Assembly: GCA_007644065.1 (NCBI GenBank)
Contig: VJWN01000034.1
Span: 185,247 to 249,246 of the forward strand
Length of the DNA stretch: 64,000 nucleotides
DNA from: Margaritispora aquatica
Lineage: Eukaryota > Ascomycota > Leotiomycetes > Helotiales > Discinellaceae
Direction of reading: 5' to 3'
Positions 12,772 through 25,047 of the stretch are shown here, piece after piece. A program made the translations under genes and the position numbers. The notes under the pieces were generated by a model. It saw only the letters and a program-made list of their open reading frames with translations, made no database searches and had not been told where the DNA came from. Position 1 is the first letter of the stretch. Every line of letters starts with the position of its first letter.

Positions 12772-15440
12772 CTATAAACCAGACCACCAACTCGTTTCTG
12801 CAACCTCAAAATACCCACTCAGTGGCGTCTTGACACTGGAGTTCCCTACAAGGATATCATAAATCCCCGCTTCCTCAATCCACATGTCCCTATCTTCATC
12901 CCAAAAGCTAGTGGCGTACTTCCGCTTAATTGGGATTTCAACCATCCTCGAACTTCCAGCCTTGAGAAAGACCTTTGAGAAGCCTTTCAGCTCCTTCTTT
13001 GCGCGGTTAATAGAAGGCCAGCGCTGAGACACATAAACCTGCACGACCTCCGAACCATCAATCTTGCCAGTGTTTGTAACGACTGCACTGACAGTAATTG
13101 TTTCGCCAGGCGTAATCTGAACATTTGAAATGTCGAAGGAGGTGTACGATAAACCCCAACCGAACGAGAATTGAGTTTGGCGTTTTGTCATCTCATAAAA
13201 GCGGTATCCGATGTAGATATCTTCACCATACAACACTCTGCCTCGCTCGGATCTGTAATTGAGATACGAAGGATTGTCTTCCACATGAACGGGAAATGAC
13301 AGTGGTAGCTTGCCAGATGGATTTCTATCTCCAAAGAGAACATCGGCAATTGCATTTCCTGTCTCATTGCCTCCGTACCATGCCTGAACAATGCTCGCAA
13401 CAGAGGATGCCCATGGCATACTGACTGGAGTTCCAGATTGCAGCACCACAACCGTTTGAGGGTTGACTGCAGCAACAGCGGATATAAGTTTGTCGGATAG
13501 ACCAGGAAGATCCATGTGTAGACGATCGTGGCCTTCTTGTTCAAAGTCTGAATTCAAGCCCATGAAGAGGACGACTTGATCCACGGATTTTGCTAATTCA
13601 ACTGCCTTGATAATCTCATCCTCTGCTGAGATCCTTCTGGCACCTCCAATACGAATACCACCCCCTCCAAAAGTCACAACGCCATCTTGATCAGCGAGTT
13701 TTGAGCTGACTCCACTTGCGAACAAGACTTTGATCTTGTATGCCTGTCCAGCCGTCGCATTTATAACGCCGGTCTCTTCTACGGTTCCGACATTGAAGAA
13801 GCTGCCGCCACTTCGTTGAATTGTTTCATTGTCTATAAGTAACTCGTCATCAACATAGAGTTTGGCAGTACCGAAAACAGTCAGTCCGAATTCAAACTCG
13901 CAGGTTTCATCGGGGGTGAAAACCGCTTCTACCTCAGCCCACCAAAGATCCTCAGTCAGTTTTGGATGAGAGTAATCAGCCAGGTACATGTTCGAATCTG
14001 TGAGGTGAAGAACATCGACTGGTTGTCGGTCGAGTTGGGACGGTGGAGATGTGAATGCTTTGAATGTGAGTCCGATTCTGCCATCGGATGATCTCAAATG
14101 GGTACTAAGAGCAGGAAGCATTTTATGGGCTTGACATCCAACAGAATATCGAACATCGCATCCTTTATTTGAGATACCATCGAATGGTGTCACCGCGTAG
14201 TAAGGCTTCAGGGTCGCCGATCCTCCTCCACAGTATGCAGCAATTTTGGCGTTTGGACCGATGACAGCGACCTGGACATCTGTTAGACCCGGAAAGCAAG
14301 AGCTGAATTTGCTTACTGTTTTATCCTTCTTGAAGGGCAGCGTTTGCTTTTCATTCTTCAACAGAACGATTGCCTCGCCCGCAATCTCTCTCAAAAGCGC
14401 CTTGGTTTCAGGAATGTCTCTGGACAATTCGGGAGCGTTTTCTGGAATGCCAATCTTGCTCACTCGACTAACAAGTTTTAGGACTTCGCGAACCCGTTCA
14501 TCCAAAACCTTTTGCGTAATCTTCTTGGAGATTAGGGCGTGCTTGAGAAGGCCTCCGCGCCACCTAGAGGGTCCAGGCATTTCAAGATCAAGCCCAGCGT
14601 TCATCGCCTTGGTTGTTGAGTATGTGCCGTACCAATCACTCATCACCATCCCTTCCCAAGCCCATTCTCCTCGTAGAATTGTTTGAACGAATTTCGGATC
14701 TTCATTCACGTGAACTCCGTTCACTTTATTGTACGAAGTCATGAATGATCCAGGTTTCGAATCGCGAACGGCAATCCTGTGATGGATCAGCTGTGTGCTC
14801 AACTGCCACGTAGGGTGCATACTGAAATGGAAGCAGATAAATCTCACGCAAAGCCCTTTCAGTGATGATCGAGTTGACTGCCATACGCTCATGTTCCTGA
14901 TCATTAGCAATGTAGTGTTTAATTGAAGCAACAACTCCGGTGTCTTGGATACCATTCACGATAGATGCCGCACAGTTTCCAGCAAGCACCGGATCTTCAG
15001 AAAACGACTCAAATCCTCGTCCACCTAAAGGTCCGCGTTGCATATTCACAGTTGGACCGAGTAGTACATGTGCACCTTTTGCTCTGGTTTCCTCTCCCAT
15101 GAGTTCACCTGCTTTTCTGAGAAGTTGTGTATTCCAAGTAGCTGCAAGTCCCGTACCACATGGCAAGCAGGCTGCTGGTTGTCCATTGAAGAACCGCGTA
15201 CCTCGAACGCCATTGGGACCATCTGACATCCTGATCGAGGGAACATTGAGACGAGGAATACCCTTTGTATGCCAGAAATCAACGCCTTTAAAAGTCAATC
15301 AGTGGCTCCTTGGAGAGGAAGGAGGACTTGCCTGACAACAGCTCATTCTTTTCATCGCCGCTCAGTTTTTGAAGTGTCTCCTCCACATCGAAAGGCTCAA
15401 TGACTGAAGATGAGTTTGCTATGGAGCCCATGTCGCCCAT
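12772..15440 (-). CDS. GH3 beta-glucosidase with PA14 domain
   Basis: Exons 15440-15332, 15285-14823 and 14776-12772, 858 aa. Intron 1 (15286-15331) has a consensus GC donor (TCAG|GCAAGT) and gives LLSGVDFWHT; intron 2 (14777-14822) joins LPFQ to [15 protein letters not shown]. The N-terminal GH3 TIM-like domain includes [10 protein letters not shown] and [12 protein letters not shown], with the nucleophile Asp (about 238) in [12 protein letters not shown]14-type insert (about 420-560, containing [12 protein letters not shown]) follows, then the alpha/beta sandwich and a fibronectin-III-like end. There is no signal peptide, as in intracellular fungal BGL enzymes. Convergent with GH78 (246 bp apart) and divergent from the Zn2Cys6 gene. 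Probable role: removing glucose after rhamnose removal. Confidence 0.95.
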
Positions 15441-16017
15441 GATGAAGATAATTGATATGAGGTGGTGGCTTGAAAGAATTTGGAAAGTGATCGCACGACT
15501 TTGGCAGCAATAGAGACGGAGAGAGAACAACAGAAAGACGAAGAGAGATAATTAAGAATGAAGAAAAAAGCCTAGAGATGGCAACCTACCAGTACATTCG
15601 CATCAAAACTTCTCAAAGTGGCATTCCGCAACTTGTGGATTAACCCAAGGTGTAGCTTGGTACCTAGAGATCACTCCTTGGTCCTTTAGAGTCCCTAGTT
15701 TCATGGTTAGTTGAGTTGATCCAAGTCAAAGTCGAAAGGGTCCAAAAATAACCAGAGCATCGACATCTAGAGCTTCTTCCCGCTCGCTACCATCTGTCCA
15801 TCCATTAATCCATCCATCTATCTAGCCAGCCAAGCCAGTCCACAGTCCACCACCCCCGCATTTAACATGACTCGTTACAAAACCTCCCATCATAAATCAT
15901 AATCATCTTCCGGCATTCCGCGTGCTTCTTCAGCAATTGCTTCTCCCAGGATTCCCACCATACCATCCCTCCTCTCCGCGCAACATTCTTTGTGGCTGGG
16001 GAGTACAGAATGGGAGA
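15441..16017. promoter_or_regulatory. Divergent promoter region of GH3 and Zn2Cys6 regulator
   Basis: 577-bp region. It contains CGGAATGCCGG on the minus strand (15910-15920) and a degenerate copy sharing CGGAATGCC (15618-15628, minus strand). No gene seen inside. Confidence 0.55.
15910..15920 (-). promoter_or_regulatory. CGG-N5-CGG element, possible Zn2Cys6 regulator site
   Basis: CGGAATGCCGG on the minus strand, 98 bp before the regulator's start codon. Nearly identical to the element at 9717-9727, so possible autoregulation together with control of the transporter/GH78 promoter. Confidence 0.4.
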
Positions 16018-18056
16018 ATGTCGGAACCAGACCCAGCTGTCACATCCACGGCTCGTAAACGACCACGACCACAGCCAGAACCACAGCCAAGAACTACCAC
16101 CATTTCATCTAGCAAACGTAGACCCGCGTACCCGCGAAAACGTGCGGCTCAAGCTTGTTGTACCTGTCGAAAGCGACGCACAAAATGCGACAATGAAAAG
16201 CCAAATTGCGGTTCTTGTGTGGGCCTAGGGATTGAGTGTTTTTATGATGAACAAGACAAGTCAACGTCAGGATTCGGATGGGTGAGGAAGAAGAAAGTTG
16301 CTAATAGACCACGCAGCTTTGACTCGGCAAGTTTGGCGATTTTGCATCGTCTCGACCAGCTCGAAGCATTGATGATACGGCAAGAAACATCACAACCGCT
16401 GCTACAATGTCAACCGGTACAGCCCCAATTACTTGATGCAATATCACCAGTAGCATCCACGGCTGTATTAAAGGACCTCGGTTCTCCATCCCTAGAGAGG
16501 GACAATGCATCTCCTCGCTATTATCCCAATATTGAGACTTTGTTCTCATGGCCGGTCTTCCAGGACCAAAATTTGGATCAACGACCTGATTTGAAGGCTC
16601 TGCTGCGAAAGGTGGATTCACCCACAGGAATTGTCTCTATCCCTTCGGACTTCGAACGTGATGGTGCTGGAATGCTACTTGATGTCTTCTTTGAGCATGT
16701 TCACATCTACAACCCAGTTTTGGAAGTTTCCAAGGTCAGACAGTATTTAACAGAAGCACAATTAAATGGATTAGGATGGAAGGCACAGTCTTGTCTTCTG
16801 GTTCGTAGACATAGATGCCTCCCTCGTGCACGCTTTCTGATCAATCTCTAGCTTCTAGTGTATGCGTTGGGATCCATCTCTGGACCGCACCAAGACAGCC
16901 CGTCAGAGTCATCTTCGACTTTTCGTATGTGTCGAGGCCAAGTCTGTTGGCTAGTATTGACGTATTTTAGGACAATCAGAGCAATTTAAAGATGGAAGGG
17001 CGTTTTTTCATGCTGCTCAGAAGCGAATGGGAGTATTGCTCTGCAATAGTGGAGTCATTGAAGCGCAATGCTTTTTCCTGGCAGGGGTATATTTGATGGC
17101 TACCTTTCAACCGATTGAAGCTTGGAGGATGTTCGTCCAGGCTCTAGCGTGCTGCAGAGGATTTGATACGCATGGATGTTCTGAGACAGAGCACCGGTTG
17201 CAGGAGAGTATCTACTGGACCTGCTTCAAGTCGGAATTGTGAGTGCATTCTTCTCTGGTTAGGATTTTCACTGACAGCTACGCCGGTAGAGAACTGCGAC
17301 TGGAATTGAATCTCGTCAACAATAGCGTCTGGGATCTTACTTATCCGCCATACTTTCCATCACCTCCTCAAGATCTTAAAACTCAAGCGGAGGCAGTATG
17401 GTACTTTTATCTGGCCGAGATTGCATTACGACGACTTGGAAACCGGATTCTCAACCATGTCTGCCAGCATGAATCATCACGTATATCGACTGCTAGTAAG
17501 ATTGATGCAGTGTTGAATTTTGAACGACAGGCAACGGATTGGTATGCCGCCATCAATGGTGTTGAAGCAGCTAACCTAAAACAGGCTCAACTCTCTTCCG
17601 TCTGGACTCCAGCTTGAGATTGGAGAGGAAGAGATAGGCAGGGAACCCAATGAATTGAATTCATCTTTGCGTTTCATTTTAAGCGGACATTTGATTGATT
17701 GTTACGAGCTTATGTACTGGCCGTTTATCGTTGATTGTGTCAATAGCAGACTGACAAGCAACCCTGATTCTGAAAGATACGCAAGGAAGGGATTCACGCT
17801 CTGCGCAGAGAGAATTCAGAAAAATGAAATGGGGTTTTATCAGAGACATCATGGAACTTGGTTGATGTTGCGATCCTGCACTCGCAGTGCACTGGTTCTA
17901 ATTGCTGGTAAACGGGCCGGGTTCAGTTATTTACTACCTGGAAATTGGGAAGATTGTGTGCTAAGTGTAATAAAATTACTGCAGTATTGGAGGGAGGAGA
18001 CGAGGGATGTGCAGGATCGGCTAAATATTCTAGAGGATATGATGTGTCGAGAATGA
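16018..18056 (+). CDS. Zn2Cys6 fungal transcription factor of the glycoside cluster
   Basis: Exons 16018-16800, 16852-16924, 16971-17238, 17290-17541 and 17585-18056, 615 aa. The first in-frame ATG is 16018. The last intron (17542-17584, 43 nt, GTATGC...CTAAC...CAG) turns two frames into the continuous reading ATDWLNSLPSGLQLEI. The binuclear cluster spans residues 47-74 (C-x2-C-x6-C-x6-C-x2-C-x6-C), preceded by a basic region. The middle and C-terminal parts (AAQKRMGVLL, YWTCFKSE, LSGHLIDCYELMYWPFI) match the fungal-specific regulatory domain. Divergent from GH3 and closing a transporter-GH78-GH3 group, it is the likely pathway regulator. Confidence 0.92.
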
Positions 18057-19412
18057 GGTATAAATACGAGGTTTATTATGCCACTGTAAGAAGAGACGGA
18101 GCTGGCTCCATGAGATTACTCAAGAAGAAAAACGGGAAAAGGATACATTGGGAGACATAGGTAGGTTTGTAACTAATATATACTTTCCATTTGGTGGTAC
18201 CTTGAATCCGGTATCTAATAGGAATATATCTCATTGCTAACAGATTCCGATATCATACTTGGATCAGTGAAAAGAAAATGCGTTAATATTGAGTGTCTAT
18301 AATGATAAGAGAAGCAGTCGACTATGCTGGCCCATGATTTGAAGTTTAACAAGTGAAGAGGCATTATAGTGACATCCTTTGCAGGGTTCGTAATAAAACA
18401 CTTTAGTATTCACGAGAAAAGAAAATCTGGGAAATGAAAATGTTGTAAGTTATGACCTGTATGTACAAAGCTTGGAAAACCTCCAAACTTAATTCGAATT
18501 TTGCTTCCCTTCAACCCGTTTGCCTATCTCAGGTCTTGTTGTTTTGGAAGCAATTAGTTTTAGAGGGTTGAAACGAATCATGTTTTCTATATTTTCAGAT
18601 ATGGATGACCTAGAACTCCGATAGAATACTTTATCAGCAGTTAAAAATTTTGGCAAAGAGTCCTCTGTCGTACAGGGAAATTTGTAGGCGCGAAGAAAAA
18701 CTCTGAAACTATTCTTAAAGGTAAAAATCAAGCGGTATGCTCAAGCAGTGATTTGGAGAAGATCTGGTATTGATTAAAGAGAAGAGTGGTCGAGACTGCC
18801 TGGTCATCCATAAAGGCTGACGCTAGCAGTCAACTATCAGTTGGAGCCGGAGGGTTTGCTCCTCATAGCGACCGAACAGGTTGTGAAAAGTCTTAGGGTA
18901 ATGTCGCGATTGACGATTGAAAGTCCAGGAATGACAGTCTTGAGGTGGTCGATGGAAGCCAAAAGATGGCCATCTCTCTTGGTAAAGACAACTGTATCGA
19001 TGCCAATTGACTCGCTGCCCAAGATTGGAAAGCTGACAACTTCAAATCAGGTTTGTAGATGTCCTTCCCACCTGGCTGCTATCTGAGACAATACAGGAGA
19101 CATCATGATCTGCGGATCCTCATTAGCCCATCGAAGTGGCAACAGTCAGAGCACAAAGGATCGACGAGCCGTCTAGATCACTAGTAATTGTGCTAGTGAA
19201 GATGGTGGGTATGACGAGTATTATAATCGTCGTGTAGCAAGGTATCCCCATCTCACAAGCATATTGTAGCTGTCAATTACTCAAACGGGACGAAGGATCA
19301 CGCATATGTCCCATGCTCACGGTTGAGACCGACGCTGGCGAGTGTATCCAGTCTTCCATGAGACGTTAAACTGAAAGCGTATATACTTGCTGTGATCTCT
19401 GAGAGATATAAT
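18057..19412. other. Intergenic; possible gene relic at 18837-19022 (minus)
   Basis: No complete gene. A minus-strand frame at 18837-19022 reads like protein (VVFTKRDGHLLASIDHL) but has no start, partner exons or recognised family, so it may be a gene fragment. Confidence 0.4.
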
Positions 19413-20474
19413 CTAAAAATCGAAATATTCGACTTTCCAATCATCGCCTCTCACAATCTTGACACGCTTGAGTGGGGCTTTCAAGCCGCTTGAATCTCCA
19501 AGAAAACCCTCGATCTTTGTGAGAGCATCTCTAGGATCAGGGAAACGATTGTAATGACTCAATGGACGAATACGGACAAGATAGTAGAGACCCTTCTTGC
19601 CTTCAGCCTCAAATTCATCGTCAATCCATAGCTCTTGCAGCCCTTCCATACCATGAGCAAGCCCAAAATCTACCGGCTGATCATGTATGAAGATTGTTTC
19701 AGTCCTCAACTTGCGTAGAACGTCATTCATTGAGCCTCCAAGTGCTAATCTCTGGATACGATTCAGATCCGTCGGGGCGTAACGAAGGAGGAGTTTGAGA
19801 GGATTCGTTTCAGCGCACTTAGGATATAGACCCAGCTTCCTCTCTGTATCAAGCATAATGATATCCTGGGAGAAATTAATCCATATTCCTTTATAACTCA
19901 AGTAATTTCGCTCCCAGAAAGTGACATCGTCGCCATCCAAGTATTGCATCCATGAGGGTAGCTCCCTTTCGTCCTCATGACGAAGAAGAGTTCCTTGGAA
20001 ACCTAGAACATACCCCCTCTTCAATGCTATTGTCCTACTTTCACTGCAGACGTATAGAGCGGGCGGAGGAGCGGAAGATTTGTATTGTAGTGGTCGAATG
20101 GCTTTGTGGTATGCGGTTTCCAATATTGTCAACTTCCCACCATTTTCCTGCGTGGTGCTTCTTGTGGTGCCCAAGCTATTTGCAAAGTCTGCGTAGGCTT
20201 TGAAGAACTCTGCTGGAGTGGCAGATGGGGAGTAGACAGTATGATTGAAGCGTACTGAAGTCGTTATTCGTGGACCGTCATACATGTAATCTCTGATGGG
20301 ATCGCAATGTGGGGGAGATAGTCGCTCGTGGGGATGGAGGAGTATCAGGCGTGGAGTTAAAGTATACAGCCATATTTGCTCTCGAATTTCTGCTGGTAGA
20401 GAGTTGAAGCAGGTCTTGGGGGTGGGTGGGAGGCTTGAGGTTGATGCTTGGAATTGGAGATGAGTGTCCGCCAT
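19413..20474 (-). CDS. 2EXR domain protein
   Basis: Single exon with ATG at 20474, 353 aa. The N-terminal segment CFNSLPAEIREQIWLYTL is the hallmark of fungal 2EXR proteins (FxxLPxEIRxxIW), followed by the usual PALYVCSESRTIALKRGY block. The C-terminal half has the PILRIQ-type repeats common in this family (LNRIQRLALGGS, GLQELWI). The family is very numerous in Pezizomycotina and has no established biochemical role. No signal peptide or TM segment. Confidence 0.88.
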   Translation of the reverse strand: MADTHLQFQASTSSLPPTPKTCFNSLPAEIREQIWLYTLTPRLILLHPHERLSPPHCDPIRDYMYDGPRITTSVRFNHTVYSPSATPAEFFKAYADFANSLGTTRSTTQENGGKLTILETAYHKAIRPLQYKSSAPPPALYVCSESRTIALKRGYVLGFQGTLLRHEDERELPSWMQYLDGDDVTFWERNYLSYKGIWINFSQDIIMLDTERKLGLYPKCAETNPLKLLLRYAPTDLNRIQRLALGGSMNDVLRKLRTETIFIHDQPVDFGLAHGMEGLQELWIDDEFEAEGKKGLYYLVRIRPLSHYNRFPDPRDALTKIEGFLGDSSGLKAPLKRVKIVRGDDWKVEYFDF

Positions 20475-21393
20475 GTTGCCGTCGCCGACAGTAGGACAGA
20501 CTACAAAGTGTTTGTGTATATCCGATGATGAAGAGAACAGAATAATGCCTTGAGGGCCAAAGGTTGGATCAGCTATACCAAGTGTGACTGATCTGTTAGT
20601 TTCCTACAGGGAGATGATGGAAGCTGTGAGGCAAAGCTGCTGACTAAGGCAAGATTCCAAGTCATCAAAGCAATCCGCTTTCTGACTTTTATCTTGTCTA
20701 TTCTCATACCACTTCATAATTCGAAGCACAGAATGTCAGCTACAATCAAGCGAATCAATTAAGTGAATCTATTGTTTTCCTCACGAATTCTTCCCCCTCA
20801 ATATTTTGTTCAGCTTGATCGTAAAGAATGGTCAATCCCTTGCCAAAGACAGTAGATCAATTACCAGAGTAGTCTCTGAAAGATCATGCTATTGTTTGTT
20901 CTTGTGTTGTGTAAAAATATGCTCAGATGTAGAATGGATCGTCCAGTAAAACATATCCCTTTACCTTCCTCGAATCCCTTTCTCGCTAGACAAAAACGAA
21001 TACCAAGATATATACATTCTTGGCCACCTCTCGCTAATGAATGGATACTCTCTTGCCCGTCCCTTCTGATCGCTTATGGTCAAATTCTTGCACATCAGTC
21101 AATGTTTTTCAAGGCCTCAATAGACTTTGTTGCTCCATAGTGATGTTTTCATTCTCCTACTTGATTTTAGCTGAGACTTTGCATCATCGCTTCATGTTAC
21201 GCTTTCGGAATATGTGCAGATCGACACTGGTGAAGAAGCGACATCACTTCTCGAAACTATAATAGAAAGGGAATCCTCAATGTTCCCCCATCATCAGCTT
21301 CAATCACTCATCAGCTTCACTCAATCAGATTCACTCAGTCATCACATCGTTTAACTACTACCCACTTCCAAACACCAAACTTCATCCTTCAAT
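20475..21393. other. Intergenic, no gene seen
   Basis: Promoter side of both the 2EXR gene and the HsbA-like gene. Short frames only. Confidence 0.55.
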
Positions 21394-22151
21394 ATGCTTG
21401 CCAATATCAGCAAAGCGTTTGTCGCAACTCTTATGTTGTTGTCTGCTTCACCCGTTCTTGCTGCCGTTACTCCCGCTCAAGTCGTTGTCAATATCAAAGC
21501 TGTTACAGTAAAATCTCAGGCTTTGCAAGCTCCATCCAGTTCAATCACTCTTATCAATGGGCCTTTGGTCCTTGTGGGTCTGGGACCTATTCCCGTATGT
21601 TTCATCAGGACATTCCTCCAAACCACCAAACCTTTGAAGCTGAACTAATAACATATATTTAGCAAATTCTGGCTGGATTTCAAGACATTGTCGTTACTGT
21701 GACCGGTGCCCTTACGGCGATGCAAGGTTCTGCTCAGGTGACTGATGCAACTCAAGCAAAGGCAATTGCAGATGCATTCCGAGAGGTAACACCCACTGCT
21801 TCCAAACTTTGAAGGAAAATCATCTAACTCCTCACAGTTTGTCCGTGTTCATCAGGTGCTTTTGAACATTTTGATTGGCAAAGCTGGACTGTTCAATACC
21901 GTCCCCATCATCGGTCAGCCTGTAGCTGCCACTCTTAGAAATGTTGAGGCTATTGTTGATGTATGATACTCTTAAACCTTTATCACAATTTGCAGTACTA
22001 ATATACTTTGTCTCTTCTATAGGCAGTTGCTAATGCGATTATCGACATGGTTCAGCTGGAGGCAACTTCATTGACTGCTGATTCCAACTCATTGATGAGC
22101 ACACTTGAAACTGCGATCAAGGCTTTCTCCGGTATCCTGATCAACCAGTAA
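21394..22151 (+). CDS. HsbA-like hydrophobic-surface-binding secreted protein
   Basis: Exons 21394-21594, 21663-21785, 21838-21960 and 22023-22151, all phase 0, 191 aa. A signal peptide (to about residue 23, ASPVLAA) is followed by an all-helical domain with internal periodicity. The motif AFREFVRVHQVLLNILIGKAGL matches the HsbA / cell-wall galactomannoprotein (Mp1-like) family. Known members are secreted and bind hydrophobic surfaces or lipids; Aspergillus HsbA recruits cutinase-type enzymes to polyester. The exon pattern (four short phase-0 exons) is typical of the family. The ligand is unknown. Confidence 0.87.
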
Positions 22152-22761
22152 GAGCTGGAACGTTGAAGTGTTATCTATTCAAATCGGGGATAGAAGTTGG
22201 TCTGGACTAGTAGGAGCATGGACGTCATAGTGGTATCTTTTTAAATTGGGGATAAAAGTCTGTTTTTGGATTCAATTATGTATTAGTACAATCTCTTGAA
22301 AAACAATGAAATGAGTTTTCGGAATTATCGAGGATTAAATACTTCAAGCCTAAGTTCTCAACGTATCCACTGAACGCCTGTCAATCTACACAGAATTCCC
22401 TTTAGTTTATTATAGCAGTGAGATTATAGCAAAGAACGTATGACTGTCTAGGATAAGCTATATCACATTTTGCCGTTATCTATCAGTATCATTCCACTGC
22501 ATGTATTGCGTCTTCCTAGTTATCAGCCACAATACAAAGCACTTAAAGTTGTAAATCTGATACTAAATTCTGTATTTTCTTTCATCCAACACTCTGAATC
22601 TTGATTCTCACTGAAGACACAAGTAATTAGGACTCTTTCTCTCAATAAAATTATTTTATTTCGCATCTTTCCATCATTCCAGCTATGTTACCTGATCAAA
22701 TATGATCCCTCGAAATCTAGAACCTGCTCTCGAGTCATCAAGCCAGCTTCGAGTTGCAAAA
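22152..22761. other. Intergenic between convergent genes, no gene seen
   Basis: 3' flanks of the HsbA-like gene and of the one-TM protein gene. Confidence 0.55.
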
Positions 22762-23893
22762 TTAGATAAATAGTCGATGCTCTATGCCGCGTGGAATTTT
22801 GCTTGTTGTGAATTTGCTCTCTCGACTAAGTGCTTGCGAGTTGTCTTCATTTAACTCAATTGAGTTTGGATTTGGATAAGGGAGATCAATTCCTCCTGGT
22901 ATTGCTCTAGGGTTCATAGACAACGAACGATGAGGTGGCAGAAGAGGAACGACCAGTCCAATACCATTTGAGAACGTTGGTGAAGATGGAGTTCTTGAGA
23001 CACTTCTTCCTCTTTCTATCTTAAGTTCACAGTGCTCATTACTGAGACGAGGACTCTCATCAACTGCAATTTGTGGTCTTTCTCTGTGAAGAATGCAGCT
23101 ATTTGACTCTCCATTTCGCTGATGTGTACTTTGTATCTCAACATGAGTGTGAGGAGACACTCTCGTGTCAACATTACTATTGAAACCAGCATCTCTATCA
23201 CGACTTCTGAACCCAACAGGTGTAAACCAGCTTGATGACTGAGGCGTGGGAGTGGAACATATCGAAGAATCCATAGAGTGGCGACTGAGACGTGCGGTAT
23301 TCATGTGCTGATTATGACCAGAATGTCGAATCAAAGTCTCCAGGCTCGCGATATCAGATTTATGCTCTAGTTTTGGTGTAGGGAGAAGCTGAGCATCGCT
23401 ACTATTTTTTTCGCCTGGAGAGCGTGGGCTCGAACTTGGTTGATCAAGTGGTGGTAATTGAGGTGGTGGACTTGATGTCAAGATTTCATCCAGGTTCACG
23501 GGAGTCGGGGTCCGTCGTAGGCGTGAGTCGTGGTCATACAGGCTTCTGTTGGGTCGATTCCGTGATGATCTGCAGGGATGGAGGAGAGCCGATGGTAGAG
23601 ATCGTCTAGATGGATCTTGAGGTGATCTGGGATCTATTATGAGGACCCATATCAGACTCATCACAGTCATCATGAGAATGATGAAGATGAGGACTATGCC
23701 GACGATCATCAGAAAGTTTTGAAGGAAGCGATGAGTTAGGTCAATTGGTGGAGGCACAGCGGTGATGTAATATATTGGAGTTGTAGACGTAGTGGGGATG
23801 GTGGAGGGAAGCTGGCGAGGTGAAATCTGCAGTGATGTTTGTCAGTGAATTTCTCCGTAATTAAAGGACAGAACTTACCTTGAGTTTGGGCAT
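22762..23893 (-). CDS. Single-pass membrane protein with long disordered cytosolic tail, function unknown
   Basis: Exons 23893-23879 (five codons) and 23826-22762, joined by a consensus GTAAGT...CTGCAG intron, phase 0, 359 aa. Residues 1-30 are Pro/Thr-rich. A strong hydrophobic helix follows (FLMIVGIVLIFIILMMTVMSLIWVLII), and the rest is Ser/Pro/Arg-rich and probably disordered, with SPPPQLPPLDQPSSSPRSP-like tracts. It resembles fungal orphan membrane proteins. No family recognised; the first exon is short but its splice sites are near ideal. Confidence 0.7.
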
Positions 23894-25047
23894 TTCGAAG
23901 TTTGAGCTCCTTAGATTCTGGCCCCCTTTTGGTGACAGTAGCTTCATTTATATACTATATGCCAAGATTTAGATTTCATTGATAATATCTGTTGCCCAGA
24001 AAGAGTAGCTTAAAAGTTATAAAGGTCGTGGGAGGAAGCCTTTCACTTCGCTTAGCTGCTTCATAGTCACTTAGGGGTATTAGCTTCCTAAAATCGCGTA
24101 TAATTCACAGAGAAAGAAGCTTTTGTCTGTCACAAACTTGAATTTGTACAGTTCAAGAATGGAATTCTTTACAGAGTGATGGCAATCGTCTTCAGTATAA
24201 TTTCATTTTCTGTTCAAATCAAGACTCCATTCCCACTCAATTCCTGTTTGCAAGCTCATGTACCTAGACAGGAAAGCTTTCCCTATCAAAGGCAAGACTT
24301 AAATCTCCTTTACAATCACTGAGCGGTCGAATATCTATCACAATTACTTCTCAGCTTACAGCATCGAAATATATAAAACACTTCCTCCTTGACGTGCTGT
24401 ATGTTGCCCAGAACTGATTGGCACAGTAATGATATGTGGTATTGCTTCTACTCTAGTAATTATTATAAGATGGTCAACAAGGCAGGTAGATTTGTTCGCT
24501 GCTTTATTATGTGCAGAGGTCTGACAATTTAAGAGTACTAGCTTTAAGTACTCTCTCATCTGGTGTCGTGGATACTTGGATTGATTGGTTTTTTACTGGG
24601 CTTTAAGCAGAAGCGATAGAGATATCAGGATATCTTGAACATGCCGGAGATTAGGCTATTGTGAATGTGTATCATTTTGAAGTGTTCTAGACACCGGATT
24701 CCTCTTTCTAAACCCAACTTGACAATAAATGCTTGATATGAACCAAAGAAGTAATGAGACATCTCATTCTCTCCAGATCATGAACTACAATCAACTCTGT
24801 AGCAGACTGACTCATGGAAATACCAACTTCCATCATGTTTATGCTTCAAAGTCCTTTCAATTTGTTGACTTGTAAGCAAGCTCTCGGCTCCGATGTTGCC
24901 GATCCGCATTCGGCTCCGAGAACAGCTCTTATCTTGGCAGTGAAGCTTCAAGAAATCCATCAACAACATCACCATTTCACGATATCACATCAATTGATAT
25001 GAAGGCCTCTTCCTACGCCAATTGAAGCATTAGACAAGAACTGCGAT
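23894..25047. other. Intergenic, no gene seen
   Basis: Divergent promoter space; no supported open frame, RNA gene or repeat. Confidence 0.55.

Noticed and set aside
18837..19022. Minus-strand frame that reads like protein
   Set aside because: Too short, no start/splice context or family; mentioned only as a possible relic.
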